Assembly: GCA_030604405.1 (NCBI GenBank)
Contig: JAUVVY010000001.1
Coordinates: 220,899 to 284,898, forward strand
Direction: 5' to 3'
DNA from: a bacterium
Lineage (GTDB): Bacteria; Armatimonadota; Zipacnadia; Zipacnadales; UBA11051
DNA length: 64,000 nucleotides
Shown: positions 24,543-35,030 of the stretch, piece by piece
Position numbering within the stretch: position 1 is the stretch's first letter
Layout of the letters: each line of letters begins with the position of its first letter
Notes under the pieces: generated by a model
Database searches by the model: none
What the model saw: only the letters and a program-made list of their open reading frames with translations
What the model was told of the DNA's origin: nothing
Translations under genes and position numbers: made by a program

Positions 24543-27500
24543 ATGGTGCGCACCCTTGCTCTGACGCCAGTTGTGCTCGCGCTGACGGTGTGCTTTGCCA
24601 ACGCCAGGCAGTTTACGATGCCTGTTGTCCCCGAAGGCCCGGAGTTGCACGGCGATCTGTCCAGCGCGATCTGGCAGCAGGCCGCGAAGCTGGGCGATTT
24701 CATCGCTACGGACGAAGTCAGCAAGCCCCGGGCCCCGACGGAAGTGCTTGCCATCTGTGACACGCAATATCTGTACGTGGCCTTCATCTGCCACGAGCCC
24801 AAAATCAGCCAACTGGTCACCGAAACCTCAGGGCGCGATGGACCGGTCCGCACTGATGACTGCGTTGAACTCGCTCTGGATGTGCCCAATGGCAGGATCC
24901 AGGTTTACAACTGGATTGCCAACTCCGATGGGATTATATGGGATGCCCTGCATTGCCCCACCGGCGTCGGCTGGCGATGGAATTCTGGCGCGACAGCCAG
25001 GTGCAGCGTGCAAAACGACCGCTGGGTCTGCGAACTGAGAATTCCGTTCGAGGACCTGGGCGCAAAGCCGCAGCCAGGTGAAGTGTGGGGCCTGAACTTC
25101 TGCCGTACACGCCGAGCGGACGAGCCGGAGTTGACCTCCTGGTGTCCGGCACAAAGCGGCTTCGCTGACCCGGACAACTTCGGTGAAGCCCTGTTCACTC
25201 CGTCGCCGGGAGCAGTACGAGTGAGCGTGCTTTCTCGCGGCGGTGTCTGCGCGGATGCTGATCAACAGAGGCCGAATCTCTTCTCCGTGCGAGCCGAGAA
25301 CAACGGCCCAGGCCCCGCCACCGTCCGTGTGCAGGTTGCGATGGAGGGCACGATAGTAGCGGACAAACAAGCCGTTATCGCAGCCGGCAAGGCTGAGACC
25401 GTGGCGTTGCCGTACACGGTGCCCTATCCGGGACGGCCTGTCTTCGGCTACGTGGTGCAGGTAAACGGGAAGCAAGTGTATCAGAGCAAGTTGCAGGCCG
25501 TTGAGCCGATGTATCGGGGCCCGCGCTCGTGGGTGGTTCCCGACCCGCTGTTTGAGGAGGTCCTGAGCGATGAGCCACCCGGCCTGCGCCGCGAGGGCGT
25601 GCTCATCTGGGGACATTTCAACGATGTTTCGCTACTGCGCGAGACGGCCAAACGTTTCGGGATCCGTTATACCGAGGACGAGGCATACCGGGAGCACGGT
25701 GTCCACGGACTTCACCTGATCGGTCATGGCATTCGTCAGAAAGTGCCAGGCGATCCGTGGACGCGCTGGAATGTCACCAATGTCCCGGTCAGTCCGCAGA
25801 CGGCCCCTGATGTTCCCTGGATACTGGACCCCCGCTCAATTGACTACCATATCGAGTTCATGCAGAACATACTGACCATGTCTCACCCGCTGGTGTGGGG
25901 CTTTTTTGCGGGTGACGAGCTCGATGGGCACGCCCTTGCTCAGGGCGCTCAGCTCATGGCCAAACCGGGAGATTATGCGTACATCAAGCAGGCAGACGAG
26001 GAGGTCAGGCGGGATTATGGCGGAGGCAAGTGGGGCATCCCGACCGGCATCAAAGAGCAGGACCCCGACCCATACAAGTGGATCGCCTACCGGCGCTGGT
26101 GCAATGCCAGGATGCGACAGCGACACCGCCGCCTGCGCGAGGTGGTCAGACGCCACGAGCCTGACATGCCTATCGTTTCGACGGATGCTGAGGGCGGCTT
26201 ACACCCCTACGAGTGGAGCACCCAGGCCGAATACTTCGACATCTTCACCGCCCAGTACGCACCCAGAGGCGACCAGTGGCGCGCCGAGCTTGGGTGCATG
26301 TGCAAGGTGGTCAGCGACCTGACCGCTAAGGAGTTCTGGCCCTGCGCCCACATCGAGCACTACCGCATAGCCCCAACGCCCGAGGAAACGGTCGAGGAGT
26401 TGAGCCAGGTCTTCCGCAACGGCGGCAGCGGCCTGCACTTCTTCCTGCCCGATACCGCCAATGGGCCTAAACTCGTGGGAGATACCAGGTCCTGCTATTT
26501 CGGCTCACCCAGGCGTTGGCACACGCTGATGAACATAGTGGACCTGCTGAAGACGACGCCGCGGCCCAAGTATCCGGACTATGACCGGACTGCGGTCCTG
26601 TTCAATGACGATACCCTCGCAGCCATGCCCTATGACGCGGAGCGTCCTTATGGCGAGAACACGGAGGCGTGTTACACGATGCTGGGGCCGGTGGCGCGGT
26701 CGTGGTTCAAGTTCATTGACTGCGCGCAAGTTATCGAGTGGCAGTCCCTGCGCGACCGCTTTGATATCATCTATGTGCCGACCGCCAGGTATCAGCAGAC
26801 CGAAGTCGTGGACAAGCTGCGCGATTTCGTCGCAGCCGGCGGCACGCTCGTCTGTGGTGATCCGCAGGCCTTTGAGACCGACATCCTGGGCAATGACACC
26901 GTCGCCGCGCGTACCGAACTCTTCGGCGTGACAGTCGGGGATACGCTGCCAGTCAAGCAGCTAATCCCCGCCGCAGCCAGCCTGGGTAAGGAACTTGCAC
27001 TGCACGGGGAAGCCTACAGCCTGACGCTGGACGCGCCGGTGCAGGTCATGGCCGCCTACGACGATGGCTCACCGGCCATAACTGCGAACAGCTTTGGACA
27101 GGGCCGGGCCATACTCTTCGGATGCAATCCCTTCAGCTTCACTGCTATCGCCGACAGCCAATGGCGCGGGTTCTTCACGAGCTGGGTCAAGGCAATGGGC
27201 GCACCGACCGATCTGGACATCTGGCGCTTCGAGTTTCCGCGCAGCGTTATCTGGAAGGAGCCACAACAGCCGGGGCTTTGTCTCACCAACAACCGCGTTG
27301 TCTGGCAGGAAGAGAAGCCGCACTATCTGCAGAACCGCGCCATCGGCGCGACCTACCAGTATTCCCTCGCTCCTGACGCGATGCCCGACATAGCCCCGGC
27401 GGGCCACGCTATCCCGTGCGAACGGGGCCACCTGACCGACCGTCGCAAGGCCATCAAGGCACGAAAAGTTGCGTACTACCGTTCCGCGCCATACGAGCTG

Positions 27501-27833
27501 CCGGCCAGCCGCTGGATGGTTGGGTGGGAGACGACGGACGCGGTATCAGTCGCCTTCGACTTGCAGCAGCCGTGGACGCCGTTGGAGTTGAAGCTATGGT
27601 TCTGTGATACCATGTCGGAGGTAACAGTGGAAGGCAGCCTCGATGGACAGCGGTGGCAGCCGCTGGGCAGTGCGCCGGCAGAGCAAGCAGGGGAGGATGT
27701 CTATGATATGGTGATCCCGCTCGACCAGGCGATACCTTGCCGCTACCTGCGGGCGATGTTTGCTGCCCGCCAGGCGAACCAGGAACTGACCCTGGTGGAG
27801 GTCGAGGTATGGGGGGATGAGATTAGTGGATGA
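24543..27833 (+). CDS. Secreted CBM9-like / GH42-like multidomain protein
   Basis: The ATG at 24543 follows GGAGG by 5 nt. After a signal peptide (1-21), residues about 25-220 form a family-9 carbohydrate-binding/DOMON-like beta sandwich (ELHGDLSSAIWQQAAKLGDF, TDDCVELALDV). Residues about 330-620 form a TIM-barrel with WGFFAGDELDG, as in GH42-like enzymes. Residues about 690-850 look like a GATase-type trimerisation domain (YVPTARYQQTEVVDKLRDFV). The end resembles an F5/8 type C domain. It probably acts on or binds extracellular glycan. Catalytic acids are not certain; the Glu in AGDELDG is a candidate. Confidence 0.7.
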   Translation: MVRTLALTPVVLALTVCFANARQFTMPVVPEGPELHGDLSSAIWQQAAKLGDFIATDEVSKPRAPTEVLAICDTQYLYVAFICHEPKISQLVTETSGRDGPVRTDDCVELALDVPNGRIQVYNWIANSDGIIWDALHCPTGVGWRWNSGATARCSVQNDRWVCELRIPFEDLGAKPQPGEVWGLNFCRTRRADEPELTSWCPAQSGFADPDNFGEALFTPSPGAVRVSVLSRGGVCADADQQRPNLFSVRAENNGPGPATVRVQVAMEGTIVADKQAVIAAGKAETVALPYTVPYPGRPVFGYVVQVNGKQVYQSKLQAVEPMYRGPRSWVVPDPLFEEVLSDEPPGLRREGVLIWGHFNDVSLLRETAKRFGIRYTEDEAYREHGVHGLHLIGHGIRQKVPGDPWTRWNVTNVPVSPQTAPDVPWILDPRSIDYHIEFMQNILTMSHPLVWGFFAGDELDGHALAQGAQLMAKPGDYAYIKQADEEVRRDYGGGKWGIPTGIKEQDPDPYKWIAYRRWCNARMRQRHRRLREVVRRHEPDMPIVSTDAEGGLHPYEWSTQAEYFDIFTAQYAPRGDQWRAELGCMCKVVSDLTAKEFWPCAHIEHYRIAPTPEETVEELSQVFRNGGSGLHFFLPDTANGPKLVGDTRSCYFGSPRRWHTLMNIVDLLKTTPRPKYPDYDRTAVLFNDDTLAAMPYDAERPYGENTEACYTMLGPVARSWFKFIDCAQVIEWQSLRDRFDIIYVPTARYQQTEVVDKLRDFVAAGGTLVCGDPQAFETDILGNDTVAARTELFGVTVGDTLPVKQLIPAAASLGKELALHGEAYSLTLDAPVQVMAAYDDGSPAITANSFGQGRAILFGCNPFSFTAIADSQWRGFFTSWVKAMGAPTDLDIWRFEFPRSVIWKEPQQPGLCLTNNRVVWQEEKPHYLQNRAIGATYQYSLAPDAMPDIAPAGHAIPCERGHLTDRRKAIKARKVAYYRSAPYELPASRWMVGWETTDAVSVAFDLQQPWTPLELKLWFCDTMSEVTVEGSLDGQRWQPLGSAPAEQAGEDVYDMVIPLDQAIPCRYLRAMFAARQANQELTLVEVEVWGDEISG

Positions 27834-27932
27834 ACGTCTAATCCAGACAAAGGTGAGCGGGCTGAGATACCTCAGATACATGGGCGTTCAAGAATCTCTA
27901 CCCAGTGCCGATCTGTATGGAGCTCTTCTCCG

Positions 27933-30284
27933 TCAGTCCTGCTGCATGTTTGCAAGCAGAGCCATTGTTTCAGGACACCCATAAACGCTCGACGAATACG
28001 TCTTTCCGAAGCCCCGCAGCTCATCGGGGTCAGCCAGAGCGGCCGACGCTGACCTGAGCCGCTCGAATTTGGCATCCCACGCTTTGCGCAGAATCCTCAA
28101 ATGCTCAGGATCACCTGTGAGCTTGACGCTGTTCGTCAGCGCCATGACTGTTACGCCGTGCTGATTGCCGACGTTGCTTTGTGGACATGATGTATAGCGC
28201 CAACTGCTACATTCATCTCGCCACGTATCATTGTTAAGATGAGTTACGCCGCGTTGTATCGCATCAGGGATGCGCTCATCCCCCGAGAGTTCATAGTAAC
28301 GGCTCAGGCCGTTTAGCCTGACCGCTGTGATGAAACCGGCCTCTCCGACGTGCTTGCGGGTAGTGCAATAGCAATGTCCCCAGGGCAATTCATAAAGCCA
28401 GCCGCCACAGTTGGGGTCCTGTTCTCCGAGCGCATCTTCGGCGAGCAGCTTCATCGCCTGCAGATAGCGGTCGTCCGGGTCCACGTCATAGGCTCCGGCG
28501 ATGGCGAGCATCGTCCAACCATTAGTCCGGCCACAGTGACTCCAACCCTTGAATTCGAACTGCCGGTCCTCAACCAGTTTAGCAAGGTTAGCGCCTATCT
28601 TCTCTACCGTCTCTTTCACCCACGGGTCGCCGGTGAGGAAATACTGGTACGCCATGCCCTGTGTGAACACGTGGCCGAGGTTGTAGGGATCGAGGCACAG
28701 ATACGGGTCCTTTCGCTTGCCTATGTCGAGCGAGACATACAGTTCGCGGATCTGTTCTACGCTGTGAAAGCCCCCTACGTGGCCGACGGAATGTTCGTGG
28801 ACCATGCCGGGGCGAATCGGGTAGTCAGGATCTTCGCCCACCTCCTCCACAAAATAGCGTTTCAGATCCTCATTGATGAAATGGATCACGTCAACCTCGC
28901 TGGTATGACGCGCGGCGGTGTCGCCCACATACAGATACTTCGGATCGCCGGTCCTGGCGAACTGAACCAGCATGTGTTTGGGTGTATCGTACTCGTGATT
29001 TCCCCAGTTGCAGTTGCGCTCACCCCACCAGTCGCCCCAGTTCATCGCCCCGTAATCCCGCTGCAGCTCTATTGATTCGCAATAGGCGCCGAAAAGGTTT
29101 TCGGCCCACTCATCGTATTCGCCCATGCCAGGGCTGCCGGCAGCGGCGATCTCACCCCACGCACCGCTGGCGATAGCCTGTGTCGGATCGGCAGCAGGTG
29201 CCAGCGCGGCATTGGCAGCTTTTGCCAGAGAAGAGCCGTCCCCGTCAAGGTCCAGCCATACTTGCCAGCGTCTGGCCTGACCGGTCCTTAGGCGATAGCA
29301 GTTGTCCTCGAACAGATAATCGTGTTTGTACCACGGCTGCATGTGGTCGAAGGTGCCTGGCTCGAATCGAGGCAAAAGACCTATCTTGAGAGAACTGGAA
29401 TCCACCTCCAGGCTCTTGGGCCATTGCTGCCAGAAGTCACGCAGAGCCACTGCCATGGCCCCCTCATCATCATTGATTTCAGCCCATCCCGGAGCCCTCG
29501 AGCCTTTGCCCGAAGCGCCCTCAATCACATAGTTTTCATCATCAATCTGCAACAAGCGCACGGCAGATTGGGCTTTGCCGTTCCAGCCGGGCTGTCCCCC
29601 GAGGGCGGCAGAGCAGATTCCTTTCAGCGAGGCCATTTCGAGTCTGACTTCCCGTACTCGTTGAATCATGCCATCTTCTCCATCAATGAGGATCAACGGC
29701 TCAACGAGGACCCTTGATAGACCGGCAAAGAGCGACGCCCACACCCGGAAGCTGAAAAGACGTTCTCCTGCCGCATTTCGAAAAGAGCCCGTCAGAGCAA
29801 GCGTCGAGCGCAATTGTCCCTCGGTCTCAACCGTGACAGAATCGGCAGCGGCATGGTAATCCTGACCGTCACAGTCCCTCACGGAAAAACCGATATCAAG
29901 GCGGTCGGAAATACGAAGCAGCCCGCTTCCCGCTGCGGCCAACTCCAAATCGCCGGATTTCAGGGATGCTGCCGAGCCGTGGTTTACCTCCACCGCGACG
30001 CTATGACCGGCTGGCGAGACCTCGCCGCCCCACCCAAGCGTATAACTCTGTTTGCCATTGGCCGGCGGCTCGGCTTGAAAGTCAAGCAGGACCCACCGGG
30101 CGCTCTCGTCTTCCCAACGAGCAATCACGGAGGTCTGGCAGGGCAGCGCTCGTCCATTGGCGTCACGGAGGATGAACTGCGCGCCTTCCACAGCAGCCGC
30201 TTTGGGAAGAGGCACACCGCCTCTGACAGGTCGCAGCAGTTTCAAGCCTGCATTGTCCTGAACGGAAATGCTGAGTTGTTCCAT
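27933..30284 (-). CDS. PcRGLX/YetA-like lyase (exo-rhamnogalacturonan-lyase-type) family protein
   Basis: The 783-residue protein begins with a RIFT-type beta barrel (VRGGVPLPKAAAVEGAQF, then QTSVIARWEDESARWVLLDFQ), has a central beta domain, and ends in an alpha/alpha toroid with WGDWWGERNCNWGNHEYD and HEHSVGHVGGFHS. This layout matches the PcRGLX/YetA-like group, which includes PL26 exo-rhamnogalacturonan lyases. I see no signal peptide, which would make it cytosolic and suited to oligosaccharides taken up by the cell. It ends the long minus-strand run of lyase genes and starts 22 nt after the gene before it. Confidence 0.75.
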   Translation of the reverse strand: MEQLSISVQDNAGLKLLRPVRGGVPLPKAAAVEGAQFILRDANGRALPCQTSVIARWEDESARWVLLDFQAEPPANGKQSYTLGWGGEVSPAGHSVAVEVNHGSAASLKSGDLELAAAGSGLLRISDRLDIGFSVRDCDGQDYHAAADSVTVETEGQLRSTLALTGSFRNAAGERLFSFRVWASLFAGLSRVLVEPLILIDGEDGMIQRVREVRLEMASLKGICSAALGGQPGWNGKAQSAVRLLQIDDENYVIEGASGKGSRAPGWAEINDDEGAMAVALRDFWQQWPKSLEVDSSSLKIGLLPRFEPGTFDHMQPWYKHDYLFEDNCYRLRTGQARRWQVWLDLDGDGSSLAKAANAALAPAADPTQAIASGAWGEIAAAGSPGMGEYDEWAENLFGAYCESIELQRDYGAMNWGDWWGERNCNWGNHEYDTPKHMLVQFARTGDPKYLYVGDTAARHTSEVDVIHFINEDLKRYFVEEVGEDPDYPIRPGMVHEHSVGHVGGFHSVEQIRELYVSLDIGKRKDPYLCLDPYNLGHVFTQGMAYQYFLTGDPWVKETVEKIGANLAKLVEDRQFEFKGWSHCGRTNGWTMLAIAGAYDVDPDDRYLQAMKLLAEDALGEQDPNCGGWLYELPWGHCYCTTRKHVGEAGFITAVRLNGLSRYYELSGDERIPDAIQRGVTHLNNDTWRDECSSWRYTSCPQSNVGNQHGVTVMALTNSVKLTGDPEHLRILRKAWDAKFERLRSASAALADPDELRGFGKTYSSSVYGCPETMALLANMQQD

Positions 30285-30306
30285 CTGTCGCTTGCGTCCT
30301 TTCCCT

Positions 30307-33300
30307 CTACTCTAATCTTGCAGCCGCCCACGCGGCGTGATCGCAACTGATACCATCGCTGGCATCAGTGCAGTATAGCCTGAGCTTGCCAGCGTCCGAG
30401 ATGTCCACCGAGATCGCGAGCGGCTCATCAGGCCCGCGCATGACCGGCGAGGTGTACCGCGTTTCCCATGTGTCGTCCGCTCCCACTTGCACTTTGAAGA
30501 CAACGCTTCCGGCCCCGCCGGCCGTATCATCAATGCCGATCACGGCGCGCAACAGCTTCGCCCCCGCTGCCTGTGTCAGATCGTAGATTACCTCGGAGTA
30601 TGCCGCGTCCGGCCCCGCGCCGCCGGCTTTCGGGTGCGTGTGCAGGCCCCTGTCGTACAGATCGCCGCGCATCTGAAGAATATTGCCATAGTAGTCGGTA
30701 TCCTTGCGCAGCCCACCGTGGACCCGGGAGCTTATCTCCTTCAGATCACTCAGATACACTGCATTCTCCGGCACTGGAAGCTGCTTTCTATAGACCAGCG
30801 AGAATGAAGTACTCTCCCGGTCCACTGCAAGGTCGTCGAGGGTGATGGTAAGAGTATGACGGGCCGGCGCCTGTTCCGGCTCGTAGGTCAAAGCGCGGCC
30901 GAGAGCAATTTCAATGGCAATGGACTTGCGGTCGTCGGGCGCAATGCGGATCTCGACCAGATCGCCCTCGCCATCAATTCTCTTCCCATCCAGAATGACG
31001 GCGATCGAATTCTCATCTATCGGGTTGTGCTCATCTTCAGCTTCCAGGATCAGCTTTTGCGGCGTCGGAATTCTGCCCAGGTCCAGAACCGGCTCGAGTT
31101 CCAGTGGCTTGTCATCGAGCAGGACTTTCGTTATCTGCGGCGGGCCGCTGTCTGGGAGCTGTAGCCAGTCGGGCTTATTCGTCAGCAGCCACGTTGTCTG
31201 CCCCGTACTCTCTACACTTAGAGTCGCCACGCCCTCTTCGGCATCGAAAGCTGCCTCGGCCTTGTGCCATTTACCGTCGCCAGTCCGGGCCCAGATGTCG
31301 CCGCCTTTGCCCGACATGGCGAGCTTGACTGGACCAGTCGCACGCATGCAATACCGCTGAAATCCGGACTGCTGATCGCCACTACTCTCCCGCCGCCACG
31401 CCAGTTCGCTCGGCACAGTTACAGATTGTCCGGGCTCGATGGCGTAGATGGTAAACCAGTCACCTGCCTCGATGCCATCGGCTTTGAAATTGACATCCTC
31501 GACCACGTCCATCGTCATGCGGTCACTGCCAGTATGGGCGATGGTGTAGGTTCGACCCTGTTCCGGGAACCAGGCCTTAGCTCCGCGCCACCACGGGCTG
31601 TTGATGCCGGCCCAGAGCTGGCGGTTGCTATTCAGGCGATTGGGCTTGTCCGGGTCGGTGAAGTTGACCTGATACCAGCCCATCGAAAATGGCGCGTGAT
31701 TTGCCAGGTCCACGCGCAAAAGACCGTCAGGAAGCTGTGTGACCTTCTCGATCTCGTAGGCTTCATTGTGACCGTTGACGACAGCGATGGATATCTGTCT
31801 GCCTGCCAGGTTCGCACCCAGGGGCCAGGGCGCCTCCGGTCGCACGATGAGAGCACTTTCCATGCGGGTGCCGGTGAGGTCGCCGATTAAGTCCACGATG
31901 GTGCCCTTGAAATCCCCCGATATGCTCGCAGAGAACTTGCCAGACTTCAGCGTGGTCCCGCGCACCATGTTGGCTTCGATCACTTCGCCATCGGCAGTCG
32001 TCCGCACCAGGGCATATTGCGCGTCTGTTGCTAGGCCGTCACCGAAGCTGACCTCCCCCGGCGCGGCCTGGAAGACGACGGTATCGGTATGCCCGCCCGC
32101 CATCGTCAGCTTGAGGGCCACCACATCCTGCGGCGTCCCCGGCAATGGCGCTACGTCCTCGATGGCGGACCGCTCGCCCTCGCGGAAGCCTTCGAGAATG
32201 TGCAGATAGGTGCTCTTGAGGATCGCGTCATTCTGTCCTTCGCCGACGGTGCGGCTTTCGATGAGGTAGTCCCAGGCATCCTTGAAGCCAACGTTCTTGT
32301 TGACGCTCTTGTTGCCGGGCAGGGGCTGGTTGATCCTGGCTATCCACGGGCTCTTACCCCGCAGAAGCGTCGTCTCGTCGTCCTGTCCGAGGCCGATGAG
32401 ACGGAGGCGCACCTTGCCCACACCGTCGGGCAACGCACGACGCGTCTTTTCCCCGGACGCCTCGAATGGCGCATAGGCCGCGTAGTCGGTCTTCCACGTG
32501 AGACCCCAAAGCCTGCCGACGGGTTGCAGCACTTGCACAGGCCGGACCTTATCGTAGAAGTCTCGGTGAGGCAGGGCGTCCAGAGACTGGTTACTTAGCT
32601 TGGCCAGGCATGTTGCGAGGTCGGGCTCCTCGGAGGCAACGGCGGGCAGATTCTCTTCTGCAGGGTCCCCCCAGGCGCTCTGGTATAGGCCGTGGCGCTG
32701 CCCGCCGTTGAGGCGGAGGATGTCCACAGTATAGGGCCGACCGTCAGGGCCCTCCACTGCGAGGAGTGTGCGGCGGAATTCATCCACATCTACCCCCACA
32801 CGCTCGAAGGAGTACAGGTCTCTGACATCCAGAACCTGGAAGCCAGAGCCTGGTTCCCGGGGAGCCTCCCCACCTTTGAAGGTAATCAACTCCCCAAAGC
32901 CTTCATGATCAGACCAGCCCCGACCGGTTCCTCGCTCGTTGACCGAGGCGGTATTGTGAGCGACATGGCTGCTGGTCCAGCCCCGCCAATTAAAGTCACC
33001 CGGGGCCCTGGGCATGATCTCAAACATCTCGCGCGGGTACGGCATGGCGAAGAGCGCCTGGATTTCGGGGCGAGATTTGTCCAGAGGAGCGGCCTGCGAA
33101 CCGGCACAATAGCCTCCCTCGCGCATGACAGGCACCCCGTCAACCCAGCATTCGATCCCAAGCTTGTCGGAGGTGCCGTGGAGAGACACACGGTCGTATG
33201 TCATGAAGACCTCCTGGCGGTGCCCCGGCCCGCCCACGCGCAGGATGCCGATGCCGTATCCCGGCCAGTTCATGCTCGGCCGCTGCTCGTTCTCTCTGAC

Positions 33301-34842
33301 CGTGTTCGGATCCGTGAGGAACCCAGAGGGGAAGGCATATATATGCTGATCCGCGAACTCAAGCGGCAGGCCGCGGACAGTGTGCAGTTTCCGCCACTCA
33401 CTTTCGGCGGGGCCAAAGAAGGGATTATCCTTGAGAAAATCAGGCGCGAACTCCAGCCAGCCTTTAGGGTCGGCCATGTATCTGTAGTAGCCGCCGAGCA
33501 TCGCCATGTAGTTGGGCGCACCCTCGCCATTCATGCCATCGTGGTAATGATGGTTGTACAGAACGCACTCCTGGTGCCCGCCGGCAAAGTCGAACAGGTA
33601 TTCGTTCTGGAGCAGGATACCCAACATCATCAAGTCGGTGTAGGCCCCATCCTGATAGTCGGATTGGAGGGGAAAGGTCTCGAAAATCATGGCCAGCTCG
33701 CGCATCAGCTTCTTCATGATCTTGGCGTCGAGTGCCTCGGGATCACCGTACTTCTTCTGGGAGTAGTACTTAAAGGTGGGATGGTGGCGAACGCGAGCAA
33801 ACGGTTCGACCCAAATGAGTTCCTTGCCCTGAAAGATCCAGCCGCGACTGATGTTGGGCAGGCGACGGTTCCACCGGGATTTGTTCCCACCCGCTTTGCC
33901 CAGGGCCGATCCCCAACGCGAAGGCCGCTCCAATCCCTCCCATTCTTCTCGCGTCAGTGGTCCGCCGTCCTTGCCGGTCGCCAATTCATTGTGGTAAGAC
34001 AACGGCAGCCCGTAGTACACGTCCGCCGCGCGATCCAGCAGAACTGCGAGCTTATGAACGTGAACCGGGTCGCCGCTCTCCTGGAATTGGCGCATCAAGC
34101 CAACGGCACGGCCACCCATTCCGGCCCATCGGTAGTACGCAGTCATCGTGCCCGGAAAGATCTGCCACTTCACACCCTCGTCATCCGTGAAGGTGTAGCC
34201 CGGAACTTCTTTCACCGTTCCGTCGAGGTGCAGGAATTTGGCCGTGCTGTTCGGGCGCAGTTTGTAGTCCTCAGGCATATCCTCCTCTCGTTCGTACAAA
34301 TCCTGATGGCAGCACGGGGTCTGCGCATGGTAGGGGTTCTCCGGGTCCACTACGGCATACTGATACGTGTGCGCCTGGAGATCGCCGCAGAAGGGGCAAT
34401 AGGTGATCATGACACCTTCAGCTTGTCGCTTGCCAGGATCCCCTTCCAGGACGCGCCCGTATGGTGAAATGTGATCGGGAATGTAAGCGGCCACCTCGTC
34501 ATCAGGAGGGTCCGCCTTGGAATACGTCTCGTAGGCTTCTTCAGGAGCCAGAGGCTCGTGGTCCTTCTCCCATTTGGCAATCTGCTTGCGCGTCCATTCA
34601 GCCATGAACTCATCAGGGGGTGTCATCGGTATCGTCCTGCCAGGTATCAGCCCCGCCACCTTCTCCGCGCGGTCCGGGGCGTGCCACGAGTATGGCGTCT
34701 CCGCGCCGTATGCTCGTGAAACCAGAGCCGCTAGTACCAGCATGGCCAGAACTGTACCGAGTGCGCTGACACACACTCGTGCGCGATTCGCACTTCCCTT
34801 GAGCTCACTCAGGGCCTCAATACGCAATTGCAGGTCGGACAT
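30307..34842 (-). CDS. Giant secreted heparinase II/III-like protein with C-terminal NPCBM (copy 1)
   Basis: Start ATG 34842 has GGAGGGAG upstream. A signal anchor (about 25-46) precedes YSWHAPDRAEKVAGLIPGR. A likely zinc knuckle, YCPFCG with a later CCH pair, lies near 150-185. The alpha/alpha toroid covers roughly 230-480. A heparinase-like beta region contains SLHGTSDKLGIECWV near 555-570, where the family usually has H-x-H-x-D. Several beta domains follow and the last about 140 residues match an NPCBM carbohydrate-binding module (FKVQVG to AWAAARLE). At 1511 residues it is far longer than family norms. It is paralogous along its full length to the next gene upstream in the operon, probably acts on extracellular glycan, and may not be catalytic. 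Confidence 0.78.
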   Translation of the reverse strand: MSDLQLRIEALSELKGSANRARVCVSALGTVLAMLVLAALVSRAYGAETPYSWHAPDRAEKVAGLIPGRTIPMTPPDEFMAEWTRKQIAKWEKDHEPLAPEEAYETYSKADPPDDEVAAYIPDHISPYGRVLEGDPGKRQAEGVMITYCPFCGDLQAHTYQYAVVDPENPYHAQTPCCHQDLYEREEDMPEDYKLRPNSTAKFLHLDGTVKEVPGYTFTDDEGVKWQIFPGTMTAYYRWAGMGGRAVGLMRQFQESGDPVHVHKLAVLLDRAADVYYGLPLSYHNELATGKDGGPLTREEWEGLERPSRWGSALGKAGGNKSRWNRRLPNISRGWIFQGKELIWVEPFARVRHHPTFKYYSQKKYGDPEALDAKIMKKLMRELAMIFETFPLQSDYQDGAYTDLMMLGILLQNEYLFDFAGGHQECVLYNHHYHDGMNGEGAPNYMAMLGGYYRYMADPKGWLEFAPDFLKDNPFFGPAESEWRKLHTVRGLPLEFADQHIYAFPSGFLTDPNTVRENEQRPSMNWPGYGIGILRVGGPGHRQEVFMTYDRVSLHGTSDKLGIECWVDGVPVMREGGYCAGSQAAPLDKSRPEIQALFAMPYPREMFEIMPRAPGDFNWRGWTSSHVAHNTASVNERGTGRGWSDHEGFGELITFKGGEAPREPGSGFQVLDVRDLYSFERVGVDVDEFRRTLLAVEGPDGRPYTVDILRLNGGQRHGLYQSAWGDPAEENLPAVASEEPDLATCLAKLSNQSLDALPHRDFYDKVRPVQVLQPVGRLWGLTWKTDYAAYAPFEASGEKTRRALPDGVGKVRLRLIGLGQDDETTLLRGKSPWIARINQPLPGNKSVNKNVGFKDAWDYLIESRTVGEGQNDAILKSTYLHILEGFREGERSAIEDVAPLPGTPQDVVALKLTMAGGHTDTVVFQAAPGEVSFGDGLATDAQYALVRTTADGEVIEANMVRGTTLKSGKFSASISGDFKGTIVDLIGDLTGTRMESALIVRPEAPWPLGANLAGRQISIAVVNGHNEAYEIEKVTQLPDGLLRVDLANHAPFSMGWYQVNFTDPDKPNRLNSNRQLWAGINSPWWRGAKAWFPEQGRTYTIAHTGSDRMTMDVVEDVNFKADGIEAGDWFTIYAIEPGQSVTVPSELAWRRESSGDQQSGFQRYCMRATGPVKLAMSGKGGDIWARTGDGKWHKAEAAFDAEEGVATLSVESTGQTTWLLTNKPDWLQLPDSGPPQITKVLLDDKPLELEPVLDLGRIPTPQKLILEAEDEHNPIDENSIAVILDGKRIDGEGDLVEIRIAPDDRKSIAIEIALGRALTYEPEQAPARHTLTITLDDLAVDRESTSFSLVYRKQLPVPENAVYLSDLKEISSRVHGGLRKDTDYYGNILQMRGDLYDRGLHTHPKAGGAGPDAAYSEVIYDLTQAAGAKLLRAVIGIDDTAGGAGSVVFKVQVGADDTWETRYTSPVMRGPDEPLAISVDISDAGKLRLYCTDASDGISCDHAAWAAARLE

Positions 34843-34879
34843 TAGACTCCCTCCAAGTCGTGCCAGGATGAATTACTCA

Positions 34880-34975
34880 CCAACCCGTGGCTCGGCCTGA
34901 GCTTTGTGCTGTTTGCAGAGCTCAGGTGAGAATGCGCAAGCATTCTCAGCTTCCAGCCCGAGGTAGTTCAAGCTA
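34880..34975. repeat. Dispersed intergenic repeat, short uninterrupted copy
   Basis: The segment runs from CAACCCGTGGCTCGGCCT through a perfect hairpin GAGAATGC-GCAA-GCATTCTC to AGCCCGAGGTAGTT. The same backbone recurs at 54486-54730, where it is interrupted by other repeats, and its left end recurs near 62639. It fills the 188-nt space between the two giant lyase genes. Confidence 0.8.
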
Positions 34976-35030
34976 TTGCAGTGTGTTGCTTTGCACGGCT
35001 GACCAAGAACAACTCTATGTGCCGTCATAT

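Noticed and set aside
32692-34467. 591-residue plus-strand frame opposite the giant lyase gene
   Set aside because: High-GC antisense shadow; no ribosome site and no domain pattern, while the minus strand encodes a recognisable family.
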